A stretch of DNA of 64,000 nucleotides, taken from Pyrus communis (taxonomy: Eukaryota > Streptophyta > Magnoliopsida > Rosales > Rosaceae). The notes beneath the pieces are model-generated. The model had not been told where the DNA came from. It worked only from the letters and a program-made list of their open reading frames with translations, and did not search any database. Location of the stretch: the NCBI RefSeq assembly GCF_963583255.1, contig NC_084813.1:11394001-11458000 (forward strand). The letters run 5' to 3'. Numbering within the stretch: the first letter of the stretch is position 1; each line of letters opens with the position of its first letter. Position numbers and translations under genes: made by a program. Shown here in pieces: positions 1 to 10,707 of this stretch.

Positions 1-1595
1 TTCCCTTTGCCATTCATCGATCAAATGCTTGAAAGGTTAGCCGGTCATTCTTTTTATTGCTTTCTTGATGGTTATTCGGGTTATAATCAAATTGTCATAG
101 CGCCGGATGATCAAGAAAAGGCCACCTTTACTTGTCCATTTGGTACTTTTGCATATCGTCGTATGCCATTTGGTTTATGCAATGCACCGGCCACTTTCCA
201 ACGATGCATGGTAAGTATATTCTCGGATTATGTTGAGATGATAATTGAAGTGTTTATGGACGATTTTAGTGTTTTTGGGGACTCATTTGATGATTGCTTG
301 CATAATCTTACTTTAATCTTGAAAAGATGCATGGAAACTAACCTTGTTTTGAATTGGGAAAAATGTCATTTTATGGTTAAACAAGGCATAGTTTTGGGTC
401 ATATCATCTCTGAAAAAGGAATTGAAGTTGATAAGTCTAAAATAGATCTTGTACGTTACTTACCCTTTCCTACTTCGGTTAGAGAGGTTCGTTATTTTCT
501 TGGCCATGCAGGATTCTATAGGCGATTTATCAAGGATTTCTCCAAGATTGCACAACCCCTATGCCGTCTCCTACAAAAAGAAGTGGCGTTTGAGTTCAAC
601 GAGGAGTGTGAGAAGGCATTCAAGCATCTCAAAGACATGCTTACCACGACACCCATCATCATTCCACCAGATTGGACGTTGCCTTTTGAGGTACTGTGTG
701 ATGCATCCGATTATGCAATAGGGGCTGTTTTGGGCCAAAGGAAGAACAAGCAGCCACACGTCATATATTATGCTTCCTGGACCTTAAATGATGCTCAATT
801 AAACTACTCTACCACTGAAAAAGAACTTATTGCCGTTGTGTTTGCTTTAGATAAGTTTCGTTCATATTTACTTGGCACTAAAGTGATTGTATATTCTGAC
901 CATGCAGCTCTAAGGTACTTATTCACCAAAAAGGAGGCCAAACCAAGGCTAATTCGATGGATACTTCTTGCCTTTTGAGGTAATGTGTGATGCATCCGAT
1001 TATGCAATAGGGACTGTTTTGGGCCAAAGGAAGAACAAGCAGCCACACATCATATATTATGCTTCCCGGACCTTAAATGATGCTCAATTAAACTACTCTA
1101 CCACTGAAAAAGAACTTCTTGCCGTTGTGTTTGCTTTAGATAAGTTTCGTTCATATTTACTTGGCACTAAAGTGATTGTATATTCTGACCATGCAGCTCT
1201 AAGGTACTTATTCACCAAAAAGGAGGCCAAACCAAGGCTAATTCGATGGATACTTCTTCTCCAAGAGTTTGACATTGAAATTCGAGACAAGAAAGGGAGT
1301 GAGAACGTGGTTGTTGATCATCTAAGTCGTTTGGTGTGCAATGAGGACTCTTTACCCATCCAAGAGACATTCCCTGATGAGCAATTGCTGTCCATGAAGG
1401 TATGTGAACCTTGGTATGCCGATTTGGTCAATTTTTTGGTGTCAAAACGTGTTCCAAGTACCCTAGCTAGGCACCAACGTGATAAATTAAGGAAAGAGAC
1501 ACGGTTTAATGTATGGGATGACCCATATTTGTGGAAGTTTTGTGCAGATCAGATTGTGCATCGTTGTGTGCATGATTGTGAGTTTAATTCGATTC
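1..1595 (+). pseudogene. Broken Athila-type pol of element T (RT, RNase H, integrase start)
   Basis: The fragment enters from the left edge inside the reverse transcriptase. The palm motif FMDD (in FMDDFSVFG) lies near 256-282. The RNase H motif CDASDYAIG follows, and the last readable part is the start of the integrase zinc-binding region ([11 protein letters not shown]). The protein is close to the pol of copies 1 and 2, with scattered substitutions. A 289-bp tandem duplication (681-969 and 970-1258) repeats most of RNase H and shifts the frame, so reading stops near 976 and a second frame resumes at 968. Pol ends at about 1592-1597, where the sequence passes directly into the middle of an LTR. 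The rest of integrase, the 3' region and the start of the LTR are therefore missing. Dead fragment; family assignment is firm. Confidence 0.9.
681..1258 (+). repeat. 289-bp tandem duplication inside T pol
   Basis: Two adjacent 289-bp units (681-969 and 970-1258) both begin GCCTTTTGAGGTA and end near GATGGATACTTCTT. They differ at only a few bases. The period is not a multiple of three, so the duplication breaks the frame in RNase H. The junction has a short shared string (TTGCC), as expected for slippage or microhomology repair. Confidence 0.93.
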
Positions 1596-3231
1596 TAGAA
1601 GCCTTATCCAAGTGTATGCCGCATGAACACCATTCCTTGTAGGTTTAGGAATTGCAATCCTTCTCCTACTCTTATATCACATGTTCATGTCCCTTTAGGG
1701 TTAGGAATCTGCCTTAAACACTTCTTCTAGAACACCTTATCCTATCCCTACATGTGTGCCGCACCTAACCTTCTAGAAATCCCTAAATCCATGCCGTGCA
1801 CTACCTATCCCAATCCCCTTTGGTTTCTGCCTTGAATTAACCCTTTTTCGATGGGATTGTGCAATCCTTCTCCTTCACTAAGTGTGCCAAATTAGCCTAT
1901 ATAAACAGCCCTTGCCGCACCATTTAATCACCACCCCTTCACACAACATTCATTCATTCATTCAGAAATCCACCCTTTGCCGCAACCTTGCAACCAACCT
2001 TCCATCATTCCCCTACTTCCAACCCTCCATCCCAACCTCCATACACCACCATCAACCTTTGCTGCACCACCACACCTGCCTAAATTCATCCAAAATCCAG
2101 AAAATCATCCACAAAACCACCCTAGACCTTGTGCTGTGACTTAGCAAGGAAGAGGAGAAGGAAGACCAAGCCTTGGGCGTTTGTGCATTCGAGTTAGAGT
2201 GTTGGACGTTTTTAGGTGTAATCTATCTTTTATTTTTAATGTTTAATTCTATGTTGCTTTGTTTTGTCATGAACATGAGAGGCTAAACTCGTTTTAGCCT
2301 AGGGATGCTTTGAAACCATGATTACGTTTATAATATGAGTTGATAAATTCCAGTTGTGATTTCATAAATTGTGAATGCTATTTACTTAACCGTTTGATGG
2401 ATAACTTATTCTTGTATGTTTATTAGGGAGGCCTACTTAATTTGCATGCTTGAATTTGGTGCTAGAATATAAGGGTGTTTCACATAATCGTCACAAACTT
2501 ATGTTCACAAGTAGTTAAGGTTGTTTTCACAATCATGTTAAGTAAATTCCTAGCATGCGTATCATGATGTCATAATTACAAGTGCTTTGTCAATACTTAT
2601 GATTTCTATTGAACGTAATGATCTTTGACCGTATCTCTATTATGATGTCATGTAGGGGACTTTTGAAGAATGCTTTGGGTTGTCGTATGATGTCATCCAA
2701 TCCACTAACTTAAGGGAAATCTGAGGGTTAATTAGTGATGTCACGGTTAATCTGGGGTGTTGAGGTTCATGGTTTATCGGAAAAGCAACTGGAAATCAAT
2801 TTATGTTTGAATGTATCATGTGTGGAGAAGTATCCCTTGGCTATCCCATCATCCATTGGTTTTTCTTAAATTCGTCCAAAATCAAAACCCCTTTTCTTAC
2901 TTGTTCCAAATCTGTCCAAAAGAGTCTTTTTGAGTCTTTAAAGTCAAAACTAAGTGTATTTTCGTCCAAATTAAGTCCTAAAGTCTAAATTGAGTCTTTT
3001 TGGTTGTTTTGAGTTGTTTTGAGTCTTTAAAGTTTGTTTTGAGTCATACAAGTTAGTAAGAGTCTTGTGAGTTTATTTAAAGTGTTTTAAAAGCATATTT
3101 TCACATCTTTGAGTCAATTTTCATTAGATTAGCTATCCTCCTAATCCCCGGCCTAGAACGATCCCTACTTATATCTATACTACAATTGTCAAAAAGAGGG
3201 TTTAATTTGAGTGCTATCTTATTTCACATCA
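1596..3231 (+). mobile_element. 3' LTR remnant of element T
   Basis: This is colinear with the H LTR from about 29155 to 30683, including the TATA-like CTATATAAACAG near 1897, the AACATGAGAGGCTAAAC segment near 2272 and the conserved ACGATCCCTACTT...ACAATTGTC end region. It ends in CACATCA at 3231. About 445 bp of the LTR start is missing because it is fused to T pol at a short microhomology (ATTCTA, 1592-1597). No coding potential; the small open frames are low-complexity. Confidence 0.88.
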
Positions 3232-3262
3232 GAAATCCGATGGCATTTGCACTTTCCCATCC
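3232..3262 (-). pseudogene. 31-bp sliver of H gag beyond LTR S
   Basis: Read on the minus strand, these 31 bp encode WESANAIGF, the stretch that follows the CCHC knuckle in gag of this family (compare copy 2 near 36247). It continues in frame from the H gag that stops at 31839, now 28 kb away. CATCC at 3258-3262 is the target-site duplication of LTR S, matching GGATG at 31835-31839 on the opposite strand. The other side is bounded by the end of T's LTR, so T inserted into H. Confidence 0.8.
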
Positions 3263-4363
3263 TGATGCTAACTAATTAAGCACACAAATTAAAACCCTCT
3301 TTTGACAATTGTAGTAAAGATGCAAGTAGGGATCGTTCTAGACCGGGGATTAGGAGGGATTACTAAATCACTTGGAAAATGACTCAAAAACGTAAAACAA
3401 ACGTTAAAAACACTAAACTAGACTCAAAGAATGCAAAACTAGACAATAAAACACTAAAACAAATCACAAGACTCAAGGAATGCAAAACACTTATAAACAC
3501 AAACTAAGACACTTTCTAACTAAATTGGACACTAAAGTAAAGGGGGATTGAGGTTTTGACGAAATTAAACTAAATACACAGATTGTAATTAAAAGCAGAA
3601 TGTAAATATGAATGTGATGAAAATATGGATGAATGCTAGCTAGAAGGTTCTTCTCCACACATGTCACACTTGCATACAATTTGATTTTCAGTTGGTCTTT
3701 CGATGAATTATGAAACTCAACACCCCGGGTTAATTAGGTCCGCTTAAATTAACCGTCAAGTTTTCCTTAAGTTAATGAATTGGATGGGTTAGCGCAACGC
3801 AATTCAAAACATTCTCCAAAAGTCCTTTACGTGAAAAGCACAATAAAGATACAATCAAAGATCATTAAGCATCATGAAAACTATAAGTGTCGACGAGGCA
3901 TTCGTTACTATGATGAGCATGAAACTAGTGCCAAGAATTCATTTAACGCGATTGTTTATAAGCAACCTCCACTACTTGTGAATATAAGTTCATAACTATT
4001 AGGTGAAACTCACTTATATTCTAGCGTCATATTCATGCATGAAAATTAAGCGTGCACTCTCAATAAACATACATAAATAAGTTATCGATCAAGCAGTTAA
4101 ACAAATTGAATCCACAATACATGGAATTCCAACCAAAAGTAATCAAATCATATTGCAAGCATAAACATGGTTTCGAATCACCCCCTAGCTAAATAGGGGT
4201 TTAGCCTCTCATGTTCACAAAAAGAAAAATACAATTGAATTTAAACATAAAGCACAAAGGATTGATTACACCTAGAACGCCCAACGAATCCACTTGAATT
4301 TCTGCGCGTCGAAGCTCCTCTTTCCTCTTCTCCTTGCTGCGGCAGAGAGTGTTTAGGGAATTG
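3263..4363 (-). mobile_element. 3' half of solo LTR S
   Basis: Reverse-complemented, this is the second half of an Athila-type LTR ending in AGCATCA. It aligns without gaps of note to 62927-64000 of the E LTR, including the GTGAACATGAGAGGCTAAAC segment. Its inner end at 4363 abuts copy 1, with AATTG at 4359-4363. The matching first half is at 31840-32938. Together, less the 5-bp duplication, they make one LTR of about 2195 bp with no internal region, so a solo LTR. Confidence 0.88.
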
Positions 4364-6791
4364 TGATGCGATAATTATACGCACACAAACTAAACCCTAT
4401 TTGTGACAATTGTAGTAATGATGTAAGTAGGGATCGTTCTAACCGGGGATTAACTAGGGATGCTAAACACTTGACTCAAATAAATAAAACTAACTTTTAA
4501 AACACTAAGACAAACTAAAAGACTCAAAACAAGTTCAAAAGACTCCAAATACTTAAAAACATAAAATAAGACAAATCAAATGATTAAGACTTAACAAAAT
4601 AAGGGGGGGGGGGGGGGAGTTTGATTTGACGAAAATTGAAATAACAAAACAAGTTAATAAACTAAGCAAATTGTAAAACGAATAAACGTAAATATGAATG
4701 TGATGAAAATATGGATGATGGAATAGCCAAGGGGTTCTTCTCCACACATGTTACACTTGCATACAAAATTGATTCTCAGTTGGTCTTTCGATAAATTATG
4801 AAACTCAATGCTCCAAGTTAATTAGGTCCGCTTAAATTACTTTCAGATTTCCCTAGATTCATTGGATTGAATGGAATACGCATTACAACCAAATTATTCT
4901 TAATCAAAGTCCCTAACTATGGAATACGCATGATAGAGACATTCAACCAAGATCATTAAGTTCAATGAAAATTATAAGTGTTGACGAGGCATTCGTTACT
5001 ATGGAATACGCATGAAACTTATGCCAAGAATTCGTTTAACGCGATTGTTTATAAGCAACCTCCACTACTTGTGAATATAAGTTCGTAACTATTAGGTGAA
5101 ACTCACTTATATTCTAGCGTCATATTCATGCATGAAAATTAAGCGTACACTCTCAATAAACATACATAAATAAGTTATCAATCAAACGGTTAAACGAATT
5201 GAATCCACAACTTATGAAATTCCAACGAAAGTAATCAATTCATATTGCAAGTATAAACATGTATTTTGAATCACCCCCTAGCTAAAGGGGGGTTTAGTTC
5301 CTCATAACTTTGAAATCAAAGAAACACCTAAACATTCCAACAACTCAAACTTGAATTGTATGAACGTTTAGGCACTATTCTCTTCCACGTTGTTGTAGCA
5401 CAAGGTCTAAGGTGAGCTTTGGGGATTATGTGAAGTGTTTTGGAGGGATGGAAAGTGGTTGGATAGTGGCTGCAATGGAGGAGAAAAACTGCACAGAAAT
5501 GGAAGGATATGCACGGCTATGGATATGTGTTTGTGTTGTGAATGGAATGAATTTCTGAAAATGGAAGAGTGTATGAAATGAGATGTGTTTAGGTAATGGG
5601 AATGCAAGGGTATTTATAGGAGGAATGGAGGTGTATATGGCTGTTTGTTTAAGCATTTATATGGCTGGAATGTGGTGGAAAAACAGCTAGGAAAGCATGG
5701 TGGAAAGCTGGAAATGGGAGTGAATGCCACGGCAAAGGTTGGAGAAAAGGTGTGTGAATGGGGTGATTGAATGATTAAAGTGCATGTGGGTTAGAAATGT
5801 GGCTGAAATGATGAAGAATAATCTGGAAATGCAAGGTGGAAAGCTGGAAGTGTGAGTGAAGGTCACAGCAAGGGTGTTTTCTTGATGGTTTTGGGGTTGT
5901 GATGCATGTGAATGCATGTGAATGATAGCTAGGGTGTGTGATTGAGTGTATGTGGAATAAAGAATGAATGGTGGCTGAATTGAATGAGTGGGAAGCTGGA
6001 AAGTTGAAGGGGATACACGGCACAAGGTTTTCAGGATGCATGTGTGTGCGAATGGTGGTGAAAATGCATGTGATGAAGAGTGAATAAAGAAATGCATGTA
6101 GGGTTAGCTAGGTTGGCTTTGTTTGGGTGCATGTGTTGGCTCAATTATATTGTTGGGAAGGCATGTGGATTAGGTGGAATGTAGGTAATGCATGAGTGAC
6201 AACTAGATATGTTGATGAATGCATGTGTTTGGTGGGAACAAAGGGGGAAGCACGGCTTTGATGGTGTTTTGTAAAGGGGAAGATGGTGTGTGTAATTGCA
6301 TGTGTGTGAATGTGGGTTAAAGTGATGCATGGCTAGGAAATGTGAGTGAATGATGTGCATGTGTGTGAATGCATGTGGAATAAAGAAGAGTATGGAAGTG
6401 AATAAATCATAATATGGCTAGTTTAAAGGGCTAGGGTTTAAGTACATAGAATGGGCCTAAAATAGGTTGGTTTGCATGGCATAGAATGTTTGATTTGGGC
6501 TAGAGGTTTTCCATGGCTCAAAGGATTTGTTTGATTGGGCTAGGCCCTTTGTTTTATGTCCCCAAAGAGCATACAAGGCTTCAATTTCGTCCATCCTCTT
6601 TGCACCATGATTAAGCTATCCAATCCATGCCCAAAAATGCTCCAAATAGCCTCAAAATGCACTTTCTTGCTCACTAAGCCCTTAGAACCTGAAAACACAC
6701 AAAAGAGGCATAAAGGACTAAAATAACTAGAGAAACATAACGTAAATGCACGAGAACAAGCCATTTAAGTCGCATGAATATGCTCCTATCA
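4364..6791 (-). repeat. 3' LTR of copy 1
   Basis: Length 2428 bp. It has one unit of the 108-bp LTR repeat (others have two or three), a 15-G homopolymer at 4603-4617, and an 84-bp stretch (about 5988-6071) absent from the LTR at 16376-18828. The TATA-like TATAAATA is at 5611-5618 on the minus strand. It has the most private variants of the four LTRs. One variant, G in AAGAAGAGTATGGAAG near 6389, is shared only with the 5' LTR of copy 2. Confidence 0.95.
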
Positions 6792-6806
6792 AATACCCCC
6801 ACACTT
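6792..6806 (-). other. Polypurine tract of copy 1
   Basis: Directly inside the 3' LTR, the minus strand reads TAAGTGTGGGGGTATT, a purine-rich tract in the expected position for plus-strand priming. The same tract precedes the 3' LTR of copy 2 at 44688-44702. Confidence 0.8.
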
Positions 6807-8519
6807 AGCTTTTGCTAGTCCTCGAGCAAAACAGAAAAAAAAAACAAAATAAAACGAAACGAAACAAACCAAACACAATCTTAAACCTTCCAACGTTGCC
6901 TCAGGGATTTCCAATGCACATGACATGTTAAAAATCATTATTCCCACAGATTTTGGTTATCTTTACATTTAAGTACCTTCTTAATCATAGTCACCACATA
7001 CTAGTTCACAATTAAGCAATTAAAACACATTTCAAATGTAGTAACATGCTTTAGAGAATTTACTCAATTCCTTACTAGAATGCACTCTATTTTCACACAG
7101 ATTTTCTGACTACACACCCTACACTAGTTATATGTGAGAGATTGATGTAAACATGAAAGACTAGTATCTCACATATGTTATAACAAAGAAAGCATTTTCT
7201 GGATTTACGATAATGACATGAATATGATCTCATGAATGGAAAGCTACTACTTAGAACAAGAACCAGTGATTCCATAAGCTCATACCAAATTCAAACTCCA
7301 CATATTGAATACATAACATCAAGATAGAAGTTGAGGGTTGTAACGGGGATAAGGGTAGTGGTTTAACAAAGAAAGGTAAAGTAAAACAAAGGTTCTTAAA
7401 GCAATAGTGAGCAAAGTATTGAATTAGGCACTTAGAATTTCCTTTAGAATGCAAAAATCAACTTTGAACACCCAAGGGGAAGTCACACAAAACTTAGGGC
7501 CATATTCAACTTTTTATTTTATTTTTTTTATTTTTTTATTTCATTCTTTGGCCGTGCCCTATTATCTTCCCCCACACTTATTTTCTGCAGTATATTGATC
7601 AAAAGGAGTTCATTCTAAGTCATGCTTCACTATCCTTTAAGAACAAGGGGTTAACAAAGAAAATAAGCTTGAAAGGCTCAAAAGGGGTAATCCTACAATA
7701 CATGTGAAAAGGGATAGGCTTTTTGGCTTTGGCTTGACTAACAACTTCATCTTATTGTATGTTATGCAATCAATATCATGCTTTGAATGAAACGGATATA
7801 AGTTCTAGCATTTAGTTCTATCATGATACAATTGCATTCTAAGTAGCAACCAAGCAAGGAATAATGAGATCATGCAACAACTTTAGAAAACAAAGAATCA
7901 CAGAAAATAACTCTCCAAAGAAGGTAATGGCTCGAGTCTCACAGGGTCGTAGCGTTTGTTTGAGTTCCTTCCTTCAAGCATGTTACAAAAACAAATTTTT
8001 CTTTTATGATTGCATGTGAAGTCATATATTATAACCATAACCAAGCATATACCAAGAGTAAATCAAACTTTTCTCTATGTTTATAACTCTTTTTAACAGT
8101 CATGCAATTACAAACCAAATCCTTATCATTGTGTTGGAAGGTACCCTAAGACACAAACACACAAAAACGACTCAAAACACTCTTTTTAGGCTTTTCAAAA
8201 CATATTTTTCAAATTTTTATGTGATTTTCGGAGTTATAAAAACAAAACATACTAAAACACTCTTAAACAACTTAAAAACACCTTAAAACAGTAAGGAACA
8301 ACATTTGAAGTAATGGGTGATAAAATCCCACGTATTTGTATTAACAACATTAGTTACCCCCCCACACTTAAATCAAACATTGTCCTCAATGTTTTAAGCA
8401 TAGATTCACACAAAACATAAGTAAACACACAAAAAGCACTTAAACATATTAAACATGGCAGAATGTAATTAACAAAGAGAAGAGTTTAGAGACGCAAATC
8501 TGGTTATAGAGTGTAAATT
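6807..8519 (-). other. Non-coding 3' region of copy 1
   Basis: About 1.7 kb without a credible sense gene. It contains two further GTGTGGGGG tracts (minus strand, near 7570-7577 and 8359-8367), an AT-rich tract, and the conserved hairpin at 8375-8394. A block near 8100-8160 (GGTACC...CAACACAATGAT) is also kept in copy 2, P and Q. The conservation across diverged elements suggests a cis-acting role; this is inference. Confidence 0.7.
8375..8394 (-). other. Conserved hairpin, copy 1
   Basis: AAACATTG and CAATGTTT form a perfect 8-bp stem around a 4-base loop (AGGA in element sense). The same 20 bases occur in copy 2 (43077-43096), P (20070-20089) and Q (52253-52272), each followed within about 10 bases by a G-rich GTGTGGG or GTGTTGGG tract. 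Confidence 0.75.
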
Positions 8520-9419
8520 CCATCTTCTCCTTGGTAATTGCATTGAGGCTTTGATCTTTGTGATTCCACAGGCTTACTCTTGAACTGCGCTGCTCCCATC
8601 GTTGATTTTCCTTTGTGCTACTCTTGAACTGGGCAGCAGGCTTCTTTTGGTCTCCCCCGAAGGTCTGAGCTTACTCTTTTTGTCTGTTTCTTTGTTCAAT
8701 CTCTCCAATTCGTATTGAAGAGGGTTAGATGATACTCAGCATATGCAGTTGTTGCTTGTCTCCACATGCTTCAATGTATCATTTTCACTTGCCTTACTCG
8801 CTCCCCTTTGCAGAAGTGGTCCCTTCTCTGGAAGTGTGTCAACCGTTGAAGATGACTACTTGAGAGCAACTCTAGGTAAGCAATCAGGAATGGATTCCAG
8901 GCAGTCGGTTCCAGAACAGAAGACTGACTCCAAGTGCCTCTGATTGCTTTCGTTTACTTTGCCATGCGAGTAATAACAAGGACAAAGAAAAGGACAGGGA
9001 AAGAGCATGATATGAGATACTTTTGCTTTAGACCTTGATGATATGAGATACCTTTGCTTTTGAAGAAACGGCAAATGAAGCAGCACATGTATTTGTTGTG
9101 GTTGTCTCCACACGCTTCGATCGACCGTTTCCTTCTGCCTCATTTGTACTCCAGGTTTCTGGTATCTTCTTTGGGGGAGAAAAAATTGAGTATTTCAAGA
9201 GGCTTTGCTGGGAGTGCGCCCTCAGAGGTGAGGAAGAGTTGGGCATTTTCTTCAGGTCTGCCTTGCCATAAAAAATGAAGGTCGACATATATGGAGATAA
9301 TATCAAGTGGTGGTACTGTTATTTTACCCTTGTCGACAGACGTTTTGATCCCGCAAATCCGGCTTTTTGAAATAGTGGCGCCTCTTCGATTTCTGAGCAG
9401 GCGCCCCTTCGCTTTCTGA

Positions 9420-9680
9420 ACGACACGTGGTAGTGCAGATGCGGCTCCTTTTGACAAAGCTGCACGCGTTTTCTGAAAAGCAGAGAAAGCGTCGCCGGAC
9501 TTTCGCTTGTCGGCTAAAGATGTGTAGTTGCGATGATGGCCTCCACGTGTTTTCTGAAAAGAAGAAATCTTTTGACAAAGTTGAACACGTCTTCTGAAAA
9601 GCCGAGAAAGCGTCGCCTAAATTACGCCGGAAATTCCGGCTTTTTGAATCGGTGGACGCGTCGCCTTGGCTTTTTATAGA
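9420..9680 (+). promoter_or_regulatory. Promoter-like region of the antisense gene, copy 1
   Basis: Upstream of the antisense start are a TATA-like TTTTTATAGA (9671-9680), two CACGTG G-box cores (9424-9429 and 9544-9549), and two imperfect repeats about 121 bp apart that start TTGACAAAG (9451 and 9572) and include TTTTCTGAAAAG. The TATA-like box lies about 114 bases before the ATG at 9794, a reasonable plant leader. The motifs are read directly; promoter function is inference. Confidence 0.55.
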
Positions 9681-9793
9681 GGTATCGATCACCGCCAACA
9701 TACACACTCTGAAGATTTCCCATTCTTGAACATCATCTCCCGCCCTTTGAAATTTAACTCCTTCCACCCCTTCTCTTTGAACACTTTTGAAAA

Positions 9794-10441
9794 ATGGCAA
9801 ACTCATCGAACCTTAGCTTAGAATTGAGTCTTAGCAGTGATGCGGGCGCGCCGCGTCAAGGTAACGTATGGCGCCCTTCTTTCTTATCTTTTAACGGTCC
9901 TCTTACAGGTGAAGACTCCGTGATGCAGGACGCCACAACAGCTACAATAGTAGCTAGGAACCTCCTCACTCCAAAAGATAGTAGGCTGCTGTCAGGACGG
10001 TCCGATGAGTTGGCCGTTCAAGAGTCCCTCGCACTTAGTGTTCAGTGTGCGAGCTCTGTGTCCATCATGGGCCAACGCTTGCTTGCCCGCTCCCGTCAGG
10101 TGGAATCATTGATGGCGGAGGTGGAAAGTCTTAAGCAAGAGATCAAACTGCTTAAGTACGAGAATAGAAGTTTGCATGTGCTTGCAAATAACTATTCGTC
10201 GGGCATGAAGAGGAAGCTAGATGAGCTGCAAGAATCCAATGGTCGAATGCAAAGTGACCGTTAAAGGCTTGCGGCTTTCTTCCAGAGGCACATTTTTCCT
10301 GGCTCATCAAGTGTTCCACCAAGTGTTGAGGCCTCGAATGATCCATTTTCAACGTCTCCCGCTCCGATGCCTCCTGCTCAGATGCCTCCCGCCTCTAGAG
10401 TGGTGCCACGTAGTGGGGCTTCAAGCAAACGACCTTTGTGA
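9794..10441 (+). pseudogene. Antisense gene of copy 1, interrupted by a stop
   Basis: The frame opens MANSSNLSLELSLSSD and runs 156 residues to a TAA at 10262-10264. It then continues in the same frame to a TGA at 10439-10441, where the protein ends SSKRPL as in copy 2. Copy 2 has CAA at the stop position plus an extra 12-bp repeat unit, so copy 1 has a nonsense change and one unit fewer. The truncated product keeps the LxLxL motif (residues 7-13) and the coiled-coil segment (about 97-148) but loses the proline-rich tail. No family I can name. It runs opposite to gag-pol. Confidence 0.75.
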
Positions 10442-10478
10442 AAGTCACAGCCTATTATTTGTTTAGCAGTGCCTATCA

Positions 10479-10484
10479 ATAAAT
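10479..10484 (+). terminator. AATAAA signal after the antisense gene, copy 1
   Basis: AATAAA lies 38 bases after the full-length stop codon of the antisense frame and in the same orientation. Together with the TATA-like box it outlines a compact antisense transcription unit. Confidence 0.5.
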
Positions 10485-10707
10485 CAAACAATTTCTCAAT
10501 GTTCCAATCATATTCTCACACAATTAACAAACAAACAAACAAAATAACAACTAAACAACCTAACATGGCAGAAACGAAAAAGCAACAAAGAGAAGAGTTT
10601 TAGGAATCTGGAATTGGAGTGCTTTCTAAGTCTTCCTTTGTTGAATGCATGGGTTGCCTCCCAAGTAGCGCTTTCTTTTACGTCTTGCAGCCGGACGGTA
10701 CCTCCGT

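Larger units (their letters stand above)
8520..10562. other. Acquired block carrying the antisense gene, copy 1
   Basis: This block lies between two related segments, 8453-8511 and 10562-10611, each containing AACATGGCAGAA and CAAAGAGAAGAGTTT. P and Q, which have only one such segment after pol, lack it entirely. Base composition is visibly richer in G and C than the surrounding AT-rich element. It holds the antisense promoter-like region, the antisense frame and its poly(A) signal. About 8520-9360 has no gene I recognise. Confidence 0.7.
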
